Positions 36,262 through 49,590 are shown, counted from the stretch's first letter. The stretch: DNA of 64,000 nt from Lateolabrax maculatus (GCA_031216445.1 CM062198.1:1922001-1986000), one strand, 5' to 3'. The notes: generated by a model not told the origin, from the sequence alone. Numbers and translations: made by a program.

Positions 36262-36592
36262 TTCCTACACACAACACACACACACATACACACGTTTGTA
36301 CTTCTAAACTTGTGAGGACATTCATTGACATAATGCATTCCCTGGCCCCTTACCCTGACCTGAACCATCAAAACTAAATTCCTGACCCAAACCCTTACCC
36401 TGACCTTAACCTAAACTTAATTTTAACCTGAACCTTAAAACCAAGTCTAAGCCCTTAAACCGCCTTTGAATGTGTCTCTGAAAGTGAGGACCGGCAAACA
36501 TGTCCTCACTTTCCAAACATGTCCTCACTCCCATGGTCTAAAACTCAAATTGGTTCTCACAAAGATAGATGTACAAGTACAAACACACACGC
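36262..36592. repeat. MITE-like teleost repeat
   Basis: The ends are inversely similar: GTTTGTACTTCTAAACTTGTGAGGAC at the left and the reverse complement of GAGAACCAA-to-GTACAAAC at the right. The middle holds degenerate CCTTACCCTGACCTTAACC repeats. A related sequence lies at about 52140-52330. No coding capacity. Confidence 0.55.
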
Positions 36593-36688
36593 AGAAATGT
36601 GCTTAGTCTTTGCTGTCATGCCTGGCAGCTAGTCCCAGGTGGGCAGCAGGCTGCAGAGCATTCACAGCCAACAAGATTAACCCTCTGC

Positions 36689-36691
<3 letters not shown>

Positions 36692-36727
<36 letters not shown>
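36692..36727. repeat. (CA)n microsatellite
   Basis: About 18 CA units. Confidence 0.95.
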
Positions 36728-36730
<3 letters not shown>

Positions 36731-38026
36731 CTTGAAGGGAAAGGACAACTCAGCACTTCTGAGACAGATGCAGAATGAAGTGTGTGTGTTGGTTCTTTTC
36801 AGGGTGTTTAAACATGTTCAAGAGAAAGGCCTTTTGTGACTGGATGATGGGAAATGTGAAAAATGCTGTAGTAATATGCCCTGCTGGAAGATAATGAATC
36901 TGGAGGCGTGTTCACATAGCTATCAGATAAATCAGATGTCTACAGGATCAGCACCAGGTTCACTTTCTGAGATTTAATTCTTTGAATCCACAGCTCCAAC
37001 CCAGCCACTGGGCGGTGCACAGGTGCATTCTTAGTGCTTGTCCCAAGTCTGGATAAATGGGGAGGGTTAAGTCAAGAGGGGCATCCGGTGTGAAATCTAT
37101 GCCTAATCAATTATGCGGATCATACAATCAGATATCTGCTGGGGCAGATCATAAATAACTTACTACTGGTGCCTTCATTAAATATATTTGGCATAATCAA
37201 CAGCACATTTCATATCTATGCACTGAACTGGAACTGGTTAAATACTTCACTTAATGAAATGGGATAGTAGGAGTTCATTAGGTACACATCTTCTTTAGCA
37301 TTAATCATATGGATGGGGACAGCTGCTAACAATGGATGGCTATATTATTGCACCTCAGTCATTGAACAGAGATAATCCAGATACTGTATGATGTGGATTT
37401 GAGAATACAGTTGAATCAGGTGTGTTGTTTTTGGGAGAAAACATACAATAGTAGTCAGTGCTGAACGCTTAATGACATTCAGTCTGAAGGTAGCACTGGT
37501 GCAGAGGGAGTTCAGGCTGGTCTCATATCCTATTCCTCCACAAAGTAACGTCTCATTAATAATGGTGAATAAATCATGTGTTGTTAACAGTGTCATTAAA
37601 CACTCATTTAAACTCTAATTGCTTTGTAATCAATTTCACACCCAACACCATAAAACTCTCCATAGATGTGTAGGTGTTCAGTCTCCATGTATATATTTAA
37701 GATAGGCAGTATTGTATATAAATAGTGAAGGCCTATATCTATAATAAGGCTCATGTGTAGACACAGGTGAACTAGACAGTTACCCAAAGTGACAGCACCA
37801 GGAGGATGCTGTATAAGGGTCATCCACAGCTCAGTTAGACAGTCTTGATTGAAGGGGGAGGAAGAGTGGGTGTAAAGAGGATATTGTTCAGGCTGATGTG
37901 CAGCCATTATTAACATTAAATAACACACACACCTCTTTTTGGATGATCACTTTTCCATTACAGACACCAGAACAGTTTCTTCCCACAGGCCAACACTCTG
38001 ACGAACATCGTAAATGGGCTGCATTT

Positions 38027-38262
38027 ATATAGCGCTTTTCTATTTTACTGACCACTCAAAGCACTTTACAACACATGCCAACATTCATCCATTCACACAC
38101 ACATTCATACACTGATGGCAGAGGCAGCCATGCAAAGTGCCAACTGCTCATCAGGAGCGGTCAGGGGTTCAGTGTCTTGCTCAAGGACACCTCAACACTT
38201 TCTCTGGAGAAGCCGCGGATCGAAACAGGAATCTTCAGATAATTAGATGACCACTCTACCTC
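38027..38262 (-). mobile_element. tRNA-related SINE abutting LINE copy B
   Basis: On the minus strand a tRNA-like head (AGGTAGAGTGGTCATCTAAT, then a B-box-like GTTTCGATCC) leads into GTGTCCTTGAGCAAGACAC and ends with AGCGCTATATAAATGCAGC near 38027. The head runs directly into the first bases of the LINE at about 38263. Confidence 0.6.
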
Positions 38263-41200
38263 CTGGGCTGGGACACTTGTCGAGGTGGTGTCCAGCAAAC
38301 GATGTGGGCCTCATAGATAATTGGACCACATTCTGGGGGAGACCTGGTCTGATGAGGAGAAACGGCATTCATCCTACATACATACTCCGTTATAAGTGGT
38401 CCCACACCGTGACAATACAGAGTTCAGACCAGGAAGCAGAGCTGCAGTCCTACATGCTTCTCTGCGCTTCCATTAGAGCGGTTACCCACCCAAACCCCCA
38501 TAAAAAAACCCATAGAGAGTGTGTCTGTCACCCGACCACTTCAATTAATTAAAATTCAAACAGAAGAGGAGTTACTCGTAAAAACTTAATAAAAATTAAA
38601 ACTACCAGTGTAGTGGTACAACCAAATAAGAGAATTAAATGTGGACTCTTAAACATTAGATCTCTGTCGTCTAAAGCTGTGTTAGTCAATGATTTAATAT
38701 CTATCATATGGATATATTTTGTCTAACTGAAACTTGTCTGTGTAAGGAAGAATATGTTAGCCTGAATGAGTCCACTCCTCCTAGTCATATTAATACTCAC
38801 ATTCCTCGAGACACTGGCCGAGGAGGTGGAGTTGCAGCCATCTTCGACTAGATTATTAATCAACAAACCCACTCATTGTTTTAACCACACGCTCGATCTT
38901 GTTCTGTCATATGGAATCGAAATTGAACATTTAATAGTCTTCCCACAAAATCCTGTCTTATCAGACCATTATTTAATAACTCTTGAATTTATATTGCTTG
39001 ACTACAGGCCATTAGGCAAACATTCCTTCAGTAGATGCCTGTCTGATAGTGCTGTAGTTAAATTTAAAGAAGTGATTCCATCGGCATTTAATTCAATGCC
39101 ATGTCTCAATATAATGGAGGACTCCTATGCTAACTTTAGTCCCTCCCAAATTGATCATCTGGTTGATAGTGCTGCAGGCTCGCTGCGAACGACTCTTGAT
39201 TCTATTGCCCCTATCAAAAAGAAGATAATAAAACAAAAGAGGTTAGCTCCATGGTATAACTCCTTAACCCGCAAGTTAAAAGAAACATCGCGAAAATTAG
39301 AAAGGAAATGGCATTCCACCAAACTGGAGGAAACTCATTTAGTTTGGCAAGATAGTCATACATACAGGAAGGCCCTCCGTAATGCCAGAGGAGCCTATTA
39401 CTCCTCACTAATAGAGGAACATAAGAACAACCCTAGGTTTCTTTTCAGCACTGTAGCCAGGCTGACACAGAGTCAGAGCTCTGTGGAGCCATGTATTCCC
39501 AGAGCTCTCAGTAGTAATAACTTTATGAGCTTCTTTGATGATAAAATTCTAACTATTAGAGAAAAAATTCATCATCTTGTGCTCTCAGCCAGTTCAGATA
39601 TATCTTCGAGTACAGGAACCTCAGGAACCTCAGAAGCAGCTGTAGAACCAGATTTATATTTAGACTGTTTTTCTCCAATTGACTTTTACAAACTAACTTC
39701 AATGATTTTTTCATCTAAACCAACAACCTGCCTCTTGGACCCCATCCCGACTAGGCTGCTTAAAGTTTTACCCTTAGTTAGCACTTCTTTACTAGACATG
39801 ATCAATCTGTCTTTATTAACAGGCTATGTACCACAGTCCTTCAAAGTAGCTGTAATTAAACCTCTTCTTAAAAAGCCTTCGCTTGATCCAGGGGTTTTAG
39901 CCAATTATAGACCTATATCTAACCTTCCCTTTCTCTCCAAAATCCTTGAGAAAGCAGTTGTTAATCAGTTATGTGACTTTCTAAACAGCAATAGTTTATT
40001 TGAGGATTTTCAGTCAGGACTTAGGGAGCATCATAGCACAGAGACAGCACTGGTGAAAGTGACAAAATACCTTTTGATTGCATCAGACAAAGGATTTGTC
40101 TCTGTACTTGTTCTGTAAGATCTTAGTGCCGCTTTCAATACCATTGACCATTGTATCCTATTACAGAGACCGGAGCATTTGATTGGCGTCAAAGGACTAA
40201 GCTGGTTTCAGTCGTATTTATCAGATAGATTTTAGTTTGTCCATGTAAATGATGAATCCTCCGTGCACACGGAAGTTAGTCACGGAGTTCCACAAGGTTT
40301 GGTGCTTGGACCACTTTTATTCACCTTGTATATGCTTCCTTTAGGCAATATTATTAGGAAACACTCCATAAACTTTCACTGCTATGCAGATGATACTCAA
40401 TTATATTTATCGATAAAGCCAGATGAAACTGGTAAGTTAGCCAAGCTTCAGGCATATATTAAAAACATAAAAGACTGGATGAGCTGCAATTTTCTGCTGT
40501 TAAACTCAGACAAAACTGAAGTTATTGTTCTGGGTCCTAAACACCTGCGAGATGCACTATCTATAGATATAGTTACTCTAGATGGCATTGCCCTGGCCTC
40601 TAGCACTGCTGTAAGGAATCTAGGAGTAATCTTTGATCAGGACATATTCTTTAATACCCATATAAAACAGACTTTAAGGACTGCTTTCTTCCACTTACGT
40701 AACATTATAAAAATCAGGCATATCCTGTCTCAAAAAGATGCAAAAAACTAGTCCATGCATTTGTTACCTGTAGGTTGGATTATTGTAATTCCTTATTATC
40801 GGGCTGCCCCGATAAGTCTCTAAAGACTCTCCAGCTGATCCAGAATGCAGCTGCACGTGACAGGAACTAGCAAAAGAGAATATATTTCTCCAATATTAGC
40901 TTCTGGCTCCCTGTAAAATCTAGAATAAAATTTAAAATCCTCCTCCTCACTTACAAAGCTCTTAATGGTCAGGCACCATCATATCTTAAAGAGCTGACAG
41001 TACCGTATTACCCCACTAGAGCACTACGCTCACAGAATGCAGGGTTACTTGTGGAACCTAAAGTCTCTAAAAGTAGAATGGGAGCCAGAGCCTTTAGTTA
41101 TCAAGCTCCTCTTCTGTGGAACCAGCTCACAATTTGGGTTTGGGAGGCAGACACCCTCTTTTCGTTTAAGAGTATGCTAAAAACGTTCCTTTTTGATAAA

Positions 41201-41824
41201 GTTTATAGTTAAGGCTGACTCAGGTGAGTCCTAAACCATCCCTTAGTTATGCTGTTATAGGCTTAGACTGCCGGGATATTTCCCATTATGCACTGAGCTT
41301 TTCTCTCCTCCTCTCCCTTTCTATCCGTACGCATTCCTATCCCACTAATACATGTTACTAACTCAACTTCTTCCCGGTAGTTCCTGTGCTTTCTGTGCTT
41401 TTTCGCCTTCTCACTTTCTGCAGGTATTTCTGCCTCTGGAGCTGTAGATTCTGGAGCTGTGATTGCCGGGCCGTCTACTGCCCCCATGTTCCTGCTCCAC
41501 ACTCACTGCTGCAGTTGTTATTATTATTAGTCTGATTTGTTGTCTGTCCTCCTGCTCTGTCTCCCCTTTCCCCCTCTCTCCTCCCCTTTCAACCCAGCTC
41601 GGTCGATGCAGATGGCCGCCCACCCAGAGCCTGGTTCTGCTCGAGGTTTCTACCTGTTAAGAGTTTTTCCTCGCCAGTGTCGCCAAGTGCCTGCTCATGG
41701 TGGGAACTGTTGGATCTCTGTAAATAATATTTTAAAGAGTATGGTCTAGACCTACTCTATGTGACAAGCGTCTTGAGATAACTTTTGTTATGATTTGGCG
41801 CTATACAAATAAAATTGACTTGAC
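38263..41824 (+). mobile_element. Long L2/CR1-like LINE (copy B)
   Basis: The copy runs from a 5' region shared with copy C (GTCCAGCAAACGATG), through an endonuclease that has lost most of its core, the reverse transcriptase and a pyrimidine-rich 3' UTR, to the tail AAAATTGACTTGAC at 41824. Against copy C it lacks roughly 280 bases of endonuclease sequence around 38860. Stops and small gaps show it is inactive. Confidence 0.88.
38766..41210 (+). pseudogene. ORF2 relic of LINE copy B
   Basis: A 450-codon open stretch (38766-40118) holds the end of the endonuclease and the fingers of the reverse transcriptase (LANYRPISNLPFLSKILEKA). It stops at TAA 40116-40118 just before the catalytic DLSAAFNTID block. 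A second stop, TAG at 40233-40235, follows in the same frame. From 40263 the frame gives GVPQG, GPLLFTLYMLPLGNII and an intact FHCYADDTQLYLS catalytic motif, then breaks at 40749. C-terminal sequence continues to about 41210. Confidence 0.88.
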
Positions 41825-44789
41825 ATATAAATATTGTATATAAACTATCCTGTGAAAATCTCCCCATATTTATAGGGATCTTTGCGCTCTACATCATTGC
41901 ACTATTTCTTCAATTCATTGTCATTGTTTTTAGTGTTTATGCTCATATATACTTTGTATACATATTTATTTTAATAGTGGTACATAGCAGTTAAATGTTT
42001 ATGCTTACCTTTGTTGTACTTCTTTTTTTTTGTTTTGTTTATTTGTCTATTTCTGTGTATGTATGTTGAGAACAGAAAAACTGGAGTCATACTTCTTGTA
42101 TGTGTACGCATTTATGGCCCATAAAGAGTCCTTTATTCAAAAGCATTCCTTGGTTCCAGGTAGTGTCGGCTCCACAATGGGGGGGAAGGGGGCAGCGCCC
42201 CCCCGGTCATTCACTGTGCCCCCTCACTTAAGCATTTAGAACACTGTGTGTGCTACAGGCATGACCCACCCATGACCAGAAGAACAGACCTTCATTCGAA
42301 AATCCATGGAGAAACACGCTCCTGGAAAATCCATGGCCTTGGGAGAGCGTTCTTTTATCTAACATTCAGTGAGATTATTTGAAGCTACTTAGCGGAGTTT
42401 CAGGAGCGGGACCACACCTCAACCGCGCCAATTCCGGCACTACCATAAATATCCACGTTCCCCTCTCCCCACTCTCGCATTCTGCGCCAGAACCGAGAGT
42501 AGCAACACCGCCGTGAGTAGCTACAACAACAGAATGAGCCTCAAAATCCGTCGCCTCAGAGGAAAACTTCAGCCCTTCGACATTGTCCCAACAGCTCCGG
42601 CTTCACAACACGTGGCCGGTAGCAGCATCACCGTGCTCCAGCAAGTTCCCCCGTCAACCAGGCTTCATTAAAACATCTCCCACTGGACTGTAACACCTCT
42701 TCAAAGATTGCTAAAAGATAAAGGAATCCCATTTCACAGAACCGACAACAAAATAAAACTTTCAACACACTCAGGTCAGCCTGCAATGCCCACCAATCCG
42801 TCAACACCTGGTCTTTTCCGTTTGACGTCATCACGCATGAACCAACAACACATCGTGACTTCAGCACCCACATTAAAGGTAAAGTCCATCAACATCACAA
42901 AGAAGGGATTCATCAGCCACTAAAGAAGAGAAAGAACACTGTAGCACTGTAAGTATGACTACTAGGACCAGAGTCTAGGTTCTAGGTTCAGGTGAGTGAT
43001 TGATTCTAGTGCTCGGGAATAACAGACCACAGACCAGTGAATAAGTATTAACTGTCGGCTTGTTTATATGGTTACTGATCAGAAAACAATTATCATATGA
43101 TGGTACCAAACACTTTTACGTGTACAACCACACACACAAGAAAAGAATGGTTCTATTTCCCTTCAACCAAAATGAACCCAAGATCTCAGGAAAATAAAGT
43201 TATTGACCCCTATTTATCTCTTTTGGATTCAATACAACCTATTTGAGTTGAGGTATAATTTTGTACCTACGATTCTTATATCGGCTGTTTAGTCCCTGGT
43301 ATCTCCTTTGAGTTTACTCAGTTTAAGTTCTTATTTTATCTCAGTTCGGCCTATTTATGAATTTAGTTCTATTTTTCTACTTTCTATTTAGTTTGCATAA
43401 CCAGCTCTACTCAACTTTACTTACTTTACACAACCCACTCATGTAATACCAATGTGGCACACAAGAGAAAAGTGAATACATAAAGAAAACACAAAATATC
43501 AAATACAACTCAATTGTCAGATCTCACAGAGCAATGCATATGGAATTACTTAAATTTCCACAGTTTGGTGTATCACCAGTCCTTTAGTTAAGTCCTTTCT
43601 CAGTCCAAATGAAATTCACTGTGTCTCTGCAAAATCTGTTAGTTTTGTCCTCCCACGATCCACGAGTGTCAGAATCAGTGTCTTTTGCCTACGGTGTGCA
43701 GGTGAGTTTCGCAGCGCAGGTGATCCTCCCAGTGTCTCTCCTATGGGTGGCTCGCCATCTTCTTTCCACAGCTCCAGGTGTTTTCACACCCCAGCGATCC
43801 CAACTAAAAAACCTGGCCTGCCATAGGACAAGGCAACGCACAAGCAGGCATTTTAGCTTCACATATATCAGGAGAATAAATGAAAAAAAAATCCTAACAC
43901 TGAAATACAGGTTAACTATTAAATTAAATCCAAACCGCGACCTGAAATGGCGGCTCGGCTCTCGCTTTCACTCCGCTGCGAGGCAACTTGACCGTGCACA
44001 TGCTCCTTTTTTAGCTTTTAGATACACATTGCACAATTAAAAAACACAAAATACACAGCTTAACACTCGTTCAGACTGCCTTAGCTTAGCTGCTAGTAAT
44101 ATCATATCCACATTGAGCTTATACAACAAAGAATAACCTGCTAATACACACGCTGAAAAAAAAATATAGCTTTTTGACTCACCAAATCCTCGGTCAAAAC
44201 TCAAATAAACCAAAATCCAGCGCGGACAGCAGGTGAACACAATATCTCCCTAAAATTGTAAGAAAACAAGGTATAAAACCTCAAAACACACTTATTTTAC
44301 TCCTATTTACTTTCTTTCCCTCTCGTTTTTTTAACTTTCCTGTCTACCGTCTCTGACGTTTTTTTTTGTTTTTTTTTCTGATTATCCTCCCTCCTTCCAA
44401 CAAGCGGCGCTGGAGTTACGTGATTGGCTGTTAACGTGGCACTTGGTAAAGGAGTAGTACACACAAAATAATGATAAATAGAACAGTCTCACTATTTTTA
44501 AGGCTTCTTGTTACCTTAAACACAATTGTTATTTTTATTTGCTTACATTTAGTATTGACCTAGGCTTCTATTAGTTTGTTATCATATTCACCTAGGTTAC
44601 AACACACTCCAGATCTCCAGCAACCACCACTCCTCAAAATATAACTCAATCAGCCACTCCAAATGTCCAAATTCCATCAGGCCCATCTTCATCATCCAGG
44701 GAAAATTATAACGGGACGTTAGCCCCCTCAGCCTTCCAGCTGCAGCCACCACACCAGCTAGCTTTAGCATGGGAACCTGGAACCCCCAC
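41825..44789. other. Unassigned interval with a possible hAT-type end
   Basis: At 42160-42215 the sequence AGTGTCGGCTCCACAATGGG with a C-run beyond it resembles the left end of some fish hAT-type elements; I found no matching right end. Positions 43000-44470 are moderately AT-rich with a 143-codon ORF at 43609-44040 that I cannot place. No exon was recognised. Confidence 0.3.
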
Positions 44790-45380
44790 CCATTTCTAGC
44801 AACCAACACAGCTTGCTCTAGTCGGGGCTCCTGGCACCAAGCTGCCAGTGCCCCCTGACACCTACTTCTAGCTACCACAGCGGTGTGGTCCAGCTGGGGA
44901 ATTTTGCAATAGGATGTCACTGCCCCTGGCTGCCCACTTCAAGCAACCACAGCAGCTTGCACTAGTTAGGGTTCCCGTCCCCGAGATGTCACTGCCCCCA
45001 TGCCACCCACTTCCACCAACCAACGCAGCTTGCCCTAGCCAGGGCTCCTGGCACCGGGATGCCAATTCCCCTTATTCTTACTTCCAGCAACCGATGCAGC
45101 TTTTTCCAGCTGGCGCTCCTGACACAGAGCTGCCAGTGCCCCTCGTTGCCTATTTCCAGCAACCTACACAGCTTGTTCTAGCTGGAACTCCCAGTAACAA
45201 GATGCCTACTTCCAGCATCTGACACGGCCTTCTCCAGCTTGCGCTCCTGACACAGGGCTGCCAGTGCTCCCGACACCTATTTCCAGCAACCCACACAGCT
45301 CATCCTAACTGGAGCTCCCGGCAACAAGATGCCTACTTCCAGCAACTGACGCAGCAACTTCCAGCAACAGATGCAGTTTT
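44790..45380. repeat. Degenerate minisatellite, unit about 72 bases
   Basis: Eight or so diverged copies of a unit with CACAGCTTG-CTAGCTGG, GCTCCTGGCAC, GTGCCC and CTACTTCCAGCAACC. Copy starts lie near 44808, 44876, 44950, 45026, 45096, 45168, 45228 and 45296, so spacing is 60-76 bases, most close to 72. In one plus-strand frame a unit reads YFQQPxQLxxAGxPxxxLPV, about 24 residues. Stops and frame changes separate copies. Confidence 0.75.
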
Positions 45381-45399
45381 CACCAGCTCAGGCTCCAGG

Positions 45400-47189
45400 C
45401 ACAGAGTTGCTAGTGCTCCCTGTCGCCCACTTACACCCTGTTTCTCTCTCCCTGCTTCTCCCTCCCTGTCTCCTTCTTCTACTCTCTACTCTCAGTACGG
45501 TCCTAAGGGGGTTCATTGTGCCTGGGTGCCACGGCGGATTCCTGATTTAAGCTCCCCACAACGCAACCGTAACCGAAAGTTCCAAGCGAGCCGGTCCTCG
45601 CACTCAAACGTTTCTCATCATTATCTTCAAATAAATCTTTAAATGAATCTGTTGACGGTGTGGTCCTTGCTAGTGAATTGGATATTTTCTCTGTGTCAAT
45701 TTGCTGTGACCTCGTTATGTAGGTGTGTGTTTTGAGTAAAACATTTCAGTCAATGTAAAGTGCATGTATTAACACCTCAGTGATTTCTCCTTGTGCTTTT
45801 GGTCAGATTAGTAGGAAAGTGATGAGAATGCACTGTTTGTGTGAACTTTTCACAAGACATTCATCTGGGGATCATACCACCAAATGAGTTCACTTTCACT
45901 GTGCACGACTACGTTGCCACTTGCCCAGTGGTGTTCTGGCCATCTGGCATATCGGGACAAAGCATTGCGCCCCCCTTGGATATTTGTCCTAGCGTAGACT
46001 TGAAGCAGTGCACAAATTCACCCTTTAAGTGTCAGACAACATATTTCTGATATAAATAGCATAATCACATATTGCAATGTGTTGTGCATGTTCATTTTAC
46101 TAATCTTTGGTGTTTAAATTATATATCTGACATTTATTACAACTATAACAATAGATAGTAAAACAGAAGTAAAAGAAGAGGTATAGGGGCAGCAATAAGA
46201 ACTTTTCATAGTCATATTGGAACATAATGACTCATGAAAATAAGTACTGAAAATTCCTGAATAAAAGCAAAACTAAAGTTACGGGGTCTGTAGATTAAAA
46301 CACACAAAATGTGAAATGTATTCTTTAAAATAAAAATAAGACTCTCAAAGGCAGAGAAACTCCCACACTAGACTGAGGAACAACTTTCCTCCACCTGCCA
46401 ATTTTGGCTGGTGTAAAAGTTCTGGGGAGCATGGCTCAATGATAGGATCACATTGATCAGGATTAATCCAAGACTGTTATGATAATACAAATCAATGTTG
46501 TTGGTCATGTTAAAATCTTGGCAGGTAAAAAACTTCTTAGCAAGGGACCTTACATTAAGTAGCCTAAACAGGAACAAGCTGTTCTAACAGAGGAGATTTA
46601 ACTGTTATGAAATTTTCTCTGTGCGCACTGTGAGAAAGTTTTGGTCTTGCAAACTGTCTTTTATTAATCCTAGACAATGATTAATGAAATATAAAAGTTT
46701 GCATCCAAAGGTGCAGGTTAAAAAAACTTTCACCTTCATATTGCAATTTAATCGATTGCCTGGACATCACATCACAGTGTGGATAGAGGAGTGAATGTCA
46801 AGGAGAGACAAATTATTTCTTTAAATTTAGTTGTTTTACCTCCTAAAAGATAGTATGCAATAGGACCAGGGAGCTTCATAAATCCATTGTGTCCAAAAAT
46901 ATAAATCTCAGGTTGCTCAGTTTCAGGGTTTCCCTGGTAAATTGAATGTAATCTCCATCTCTTAAAGAAGCCCTTTCTGGATCCCTCTGTATTAAATCAT
47001 TTTAAGACCCATCTCTAAGCTGTCATTACTATCCACACAATTGATTTTGACAACAATGAAAATTAGAAAAATCTGGTTTTCACTCTTTTACATGCAAGCA
47101 GTAAGTCAGCTTCAGCTCAGCCCAACCTTCCATAGAGGGGAGAACAATATCTCATTAGTTCTTATCACTTGTCTAAAGTGAAACTATGT
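45400..47189. other. Intergenic DNA, nothing recognised
   Basis: After a pyrimidine-rich stretch at 45420-45490 the sequence is AT-rich and holds no exon, RNA gene or repeat that I can name. Confidence 0.45.
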
Positions 47190-47480
47190 GGGCACAGTGG
47201 TGTGTCTCTGGATTAGTTCATCTTTTATCTATTATGGGTCCTCTTCTATTTACTATATAGTAAATAGAAGAGGACCCCTGCAGGGGTAGCTTGTATATAC
47301 AAGCCTGCATAGATATAATATCAGTTTTCATTGCTACGTGGATCACACACAACTGTATGTCCCTTTGAAGCCTGGTACCACCAATGTATCCTTTATTATG
47401 TCCTGCCACGCTGAAATTAAGAATTGGATTTCCAAAAACTTCCTGCAGTTGAATGACTCCAAATCTCTTGTCTAGTTTGG
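47190..47480 (+). mobile_element. LINE reverse-transcriptase relic with a palindrome
   Basis: The plus strand encodes a diverged L2-type reverse transcriptase: GPLLFTI at the start of the palindrome, then FHCYVDHTQLYVPLKPGTTN (the catalytic YADD has become YVDH), then EIKNWISKNFLQLNDSKSLV. It belongs to another family than copies A-C. The block between GPLLF and FHCY is replaced by an inverted copy that makes a perfect palindrome (47236-47277). Confidence 0.7.
47236..47277. repeat. Perfect 42-base palindrome
   Basis: The left 21 bases, from GGGTCCTCTTC to TACTAT, are exactly reverse-complementary to the right 21, with no loop. Confidence 0.95.
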
Positions 47481-49250
47481 GTCCCTTATTGTCAAAAATG
47501 ACCCCCCACCAGGGGTATTACCAACAAAAATAAATAAGAATAAAGTAAGGTAATAGATACGAAACAAAAATGTGAATAAAATAAATTAATCAACTCTAAT
47601 TAGCACATGCAGAACAGTATGCAATCTGTGCATGGACTTTGCACATGTATTTCTCACATATAGTAGCATATAGTATTTGTTGTGCTGTCCTTCATTGGGG
47701 GGTAGAATTGGCACGTGGTCCTCATGTCTGCCCGAGGTATAGCCCCAGGTGAATCAGGACAAGATTAAGCCCCCTGTGTTGCAGAGGCCACTGTGTGGGG
47801 GAGGCACTCCCTTCTTTGAATGTGTGGGCTAACAAGTGCCTTTCCCAGCTGCTCCAGGAGCACCGTCCTTCCATCCGCTTATAAGGCATCCAGGCAGGGT
47901 TGATGTTCCATGTCACAAAGGCAGTGTATGCGGTGTAAGGGAAATTCTTGTTATGATGACGTGTTTTCCAATGAGGTTACATTTATCCACCATGATATTA
48001 TAACAAGACAAGACAGACAAGACAAGAAAACTCATCATAAAAGAGTTAAACCTGGAAGGCCCTCTACTTGTGTACAAATAACTAGTGAACAAAGAACATG
48101 ATTGTTCTTTGTATTTTCGCATGAGAAACAAATCGCCAGACAGTGAAATGTGTTAGGTAGTAGGTGCAGATGGTAGACCTCTCTTGTCTACACAGACGGA
48201 TGGGAGATTATCAAGGACAAGGTCAAACTGTTTTTTTTTTGGGCGAGATCATGTGCATCCTGTCAGATTGATAGAGTTATTGTTGTGTGTGTGTGATTCT
48301 CAAAGTATAAGAACTGATGGGAGACTGCCTCTCTTCAGTCATATCTGTGCAACGGATGATGGCTCTTGCGTTCTTGTGTTGTGGTAAATTGTTCCAATCC
48401 TGAGAGGCTCTGATAAAAGAAGCAGATTGACTAAAACAAATTAATAAGATAAATAAAATCTTGTCTAGGGTTTTATTGTTTATTTATACAGGGTACATTT
48501 GATTATTTGATTATACATTTGATTATTAAGAATCAATCTTATAGTGTCTTGACTAAACAAGTCAATATATTTTGATAATTTAGTCTATACAATTAGACAG
48601 TTATCCTTGTTAATATCCCATATTTAACTATTAATTCACATTCATCTTCTCTCTGTGTTGTCTTTCTTTTGCTGTGCAGTTTGGTTGCTTGACTTTATTG
48701 AATGTCAAGTTAAAATTCAGGTTTAAGGACTGACACACAACCGGTGGATCTGCTGTTTAAATATACAATATTTTCTCTATTCTTATCTTAAATTTTCACC
48801 ACTCAGTTTTAATATGTTGGAGTGGCTGGTATGAAAATTGTGTGCAGGAAGGATGTCCTCCCCGACAAAAGAAATGAGAGAATATTCAAGTGGCCGTGTA
48901 GAAGAGGCTGGAACAGAAATAGCTTTTTAATAGGGCATGTCTGAATGGTTTAATTTGTGCAGACAGCAAGAAAATGGAGAAAGCAGCTGCAAGTAAGATG
49001 TAATTTCTGCCAAATTAAGGAGATTCTCAGGATCTAACTCCCACTGAAGTATGTATTTCTCTCTGAAGCCTTTTACAATGATTCATAACTCAAGCATAAC
49101 CAAATCATTTACATGAAAATGCTATACAATTTAGGGGTCAGCACGGAGAGAAACCTGTTCACGGCAAATGTACATAAATGCTAAATGATCCACTATAAGG
49201 ATAATTCCTAACTTATTCCAACTTTTGTCTTACTTTCATAGTTTATCAGT

Positions 49251-49274
49251 AATAATAATAATAATAATAATAAT
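49251..49274. repeat. (TAA)n microsatellite
   Basis: Eight AAT units. Confidence 0.9.
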
Positions 49275-49496
49275 ATTGTAGTCTATTGATTGCTGAAGTC
49301 CGGGAGAAAAGTGAAATGGCTATTATGAGGAGACAAGACAGACAGGTTAGAAACAAACCATCTGTTTTTCCAGATTATGTAAAACACTTTATTTAGTCAA
49401 ACTGAGAATGGTAATAATCACTCTTTACATTGAAAAACTGTGGGCACAACTTCAGTACGTACAGTAGGTCAGAAAAGTAAGTTGAAGCGGATAGTG

Positions 49497-49590
49497 GGTC
49501 CTTGATCCCTTGAACCCAGGCTGCTGCGGAAAAGTCTCAGCATTTATGGTATGCGCACTACCCAGTGAGCTAAAGGGGCCCCCCAGGCTT
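49497..49590 (-). mobile_element. tRNA-derived SINE head
   Basis: On the minus strand CCTTTAGCTCACTGGGTAGT is A-box-like, and GGGTTCAAGGGATC, about 45 bases on, is B-box-like. The spacing fits a tRNA-derived SINE head; sequence between is too diverged to fold as a functional tRNA. Confidence 0.5.

Noticed and set aside
36340..36460. Degenerate CCTTACCCTGACCTTAACC array, suggestive of interstitial telomere repeats
   Set aside because: Units are irregular and part of a MITE-like repeat with its own ends; no run of TTAGGG units is present.
43609..44040. 143-codon ORF on plus
   Set aside because: No recognisable family, no splice context, composition like the surrounding repeat-like DNA.
49497..49590. 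Possible functional tRNA gene on the minus strand
   Set aside because: A- and B-box-like blocks are present, but the stems between them do not pair convincingly and SINE-type context fits better.
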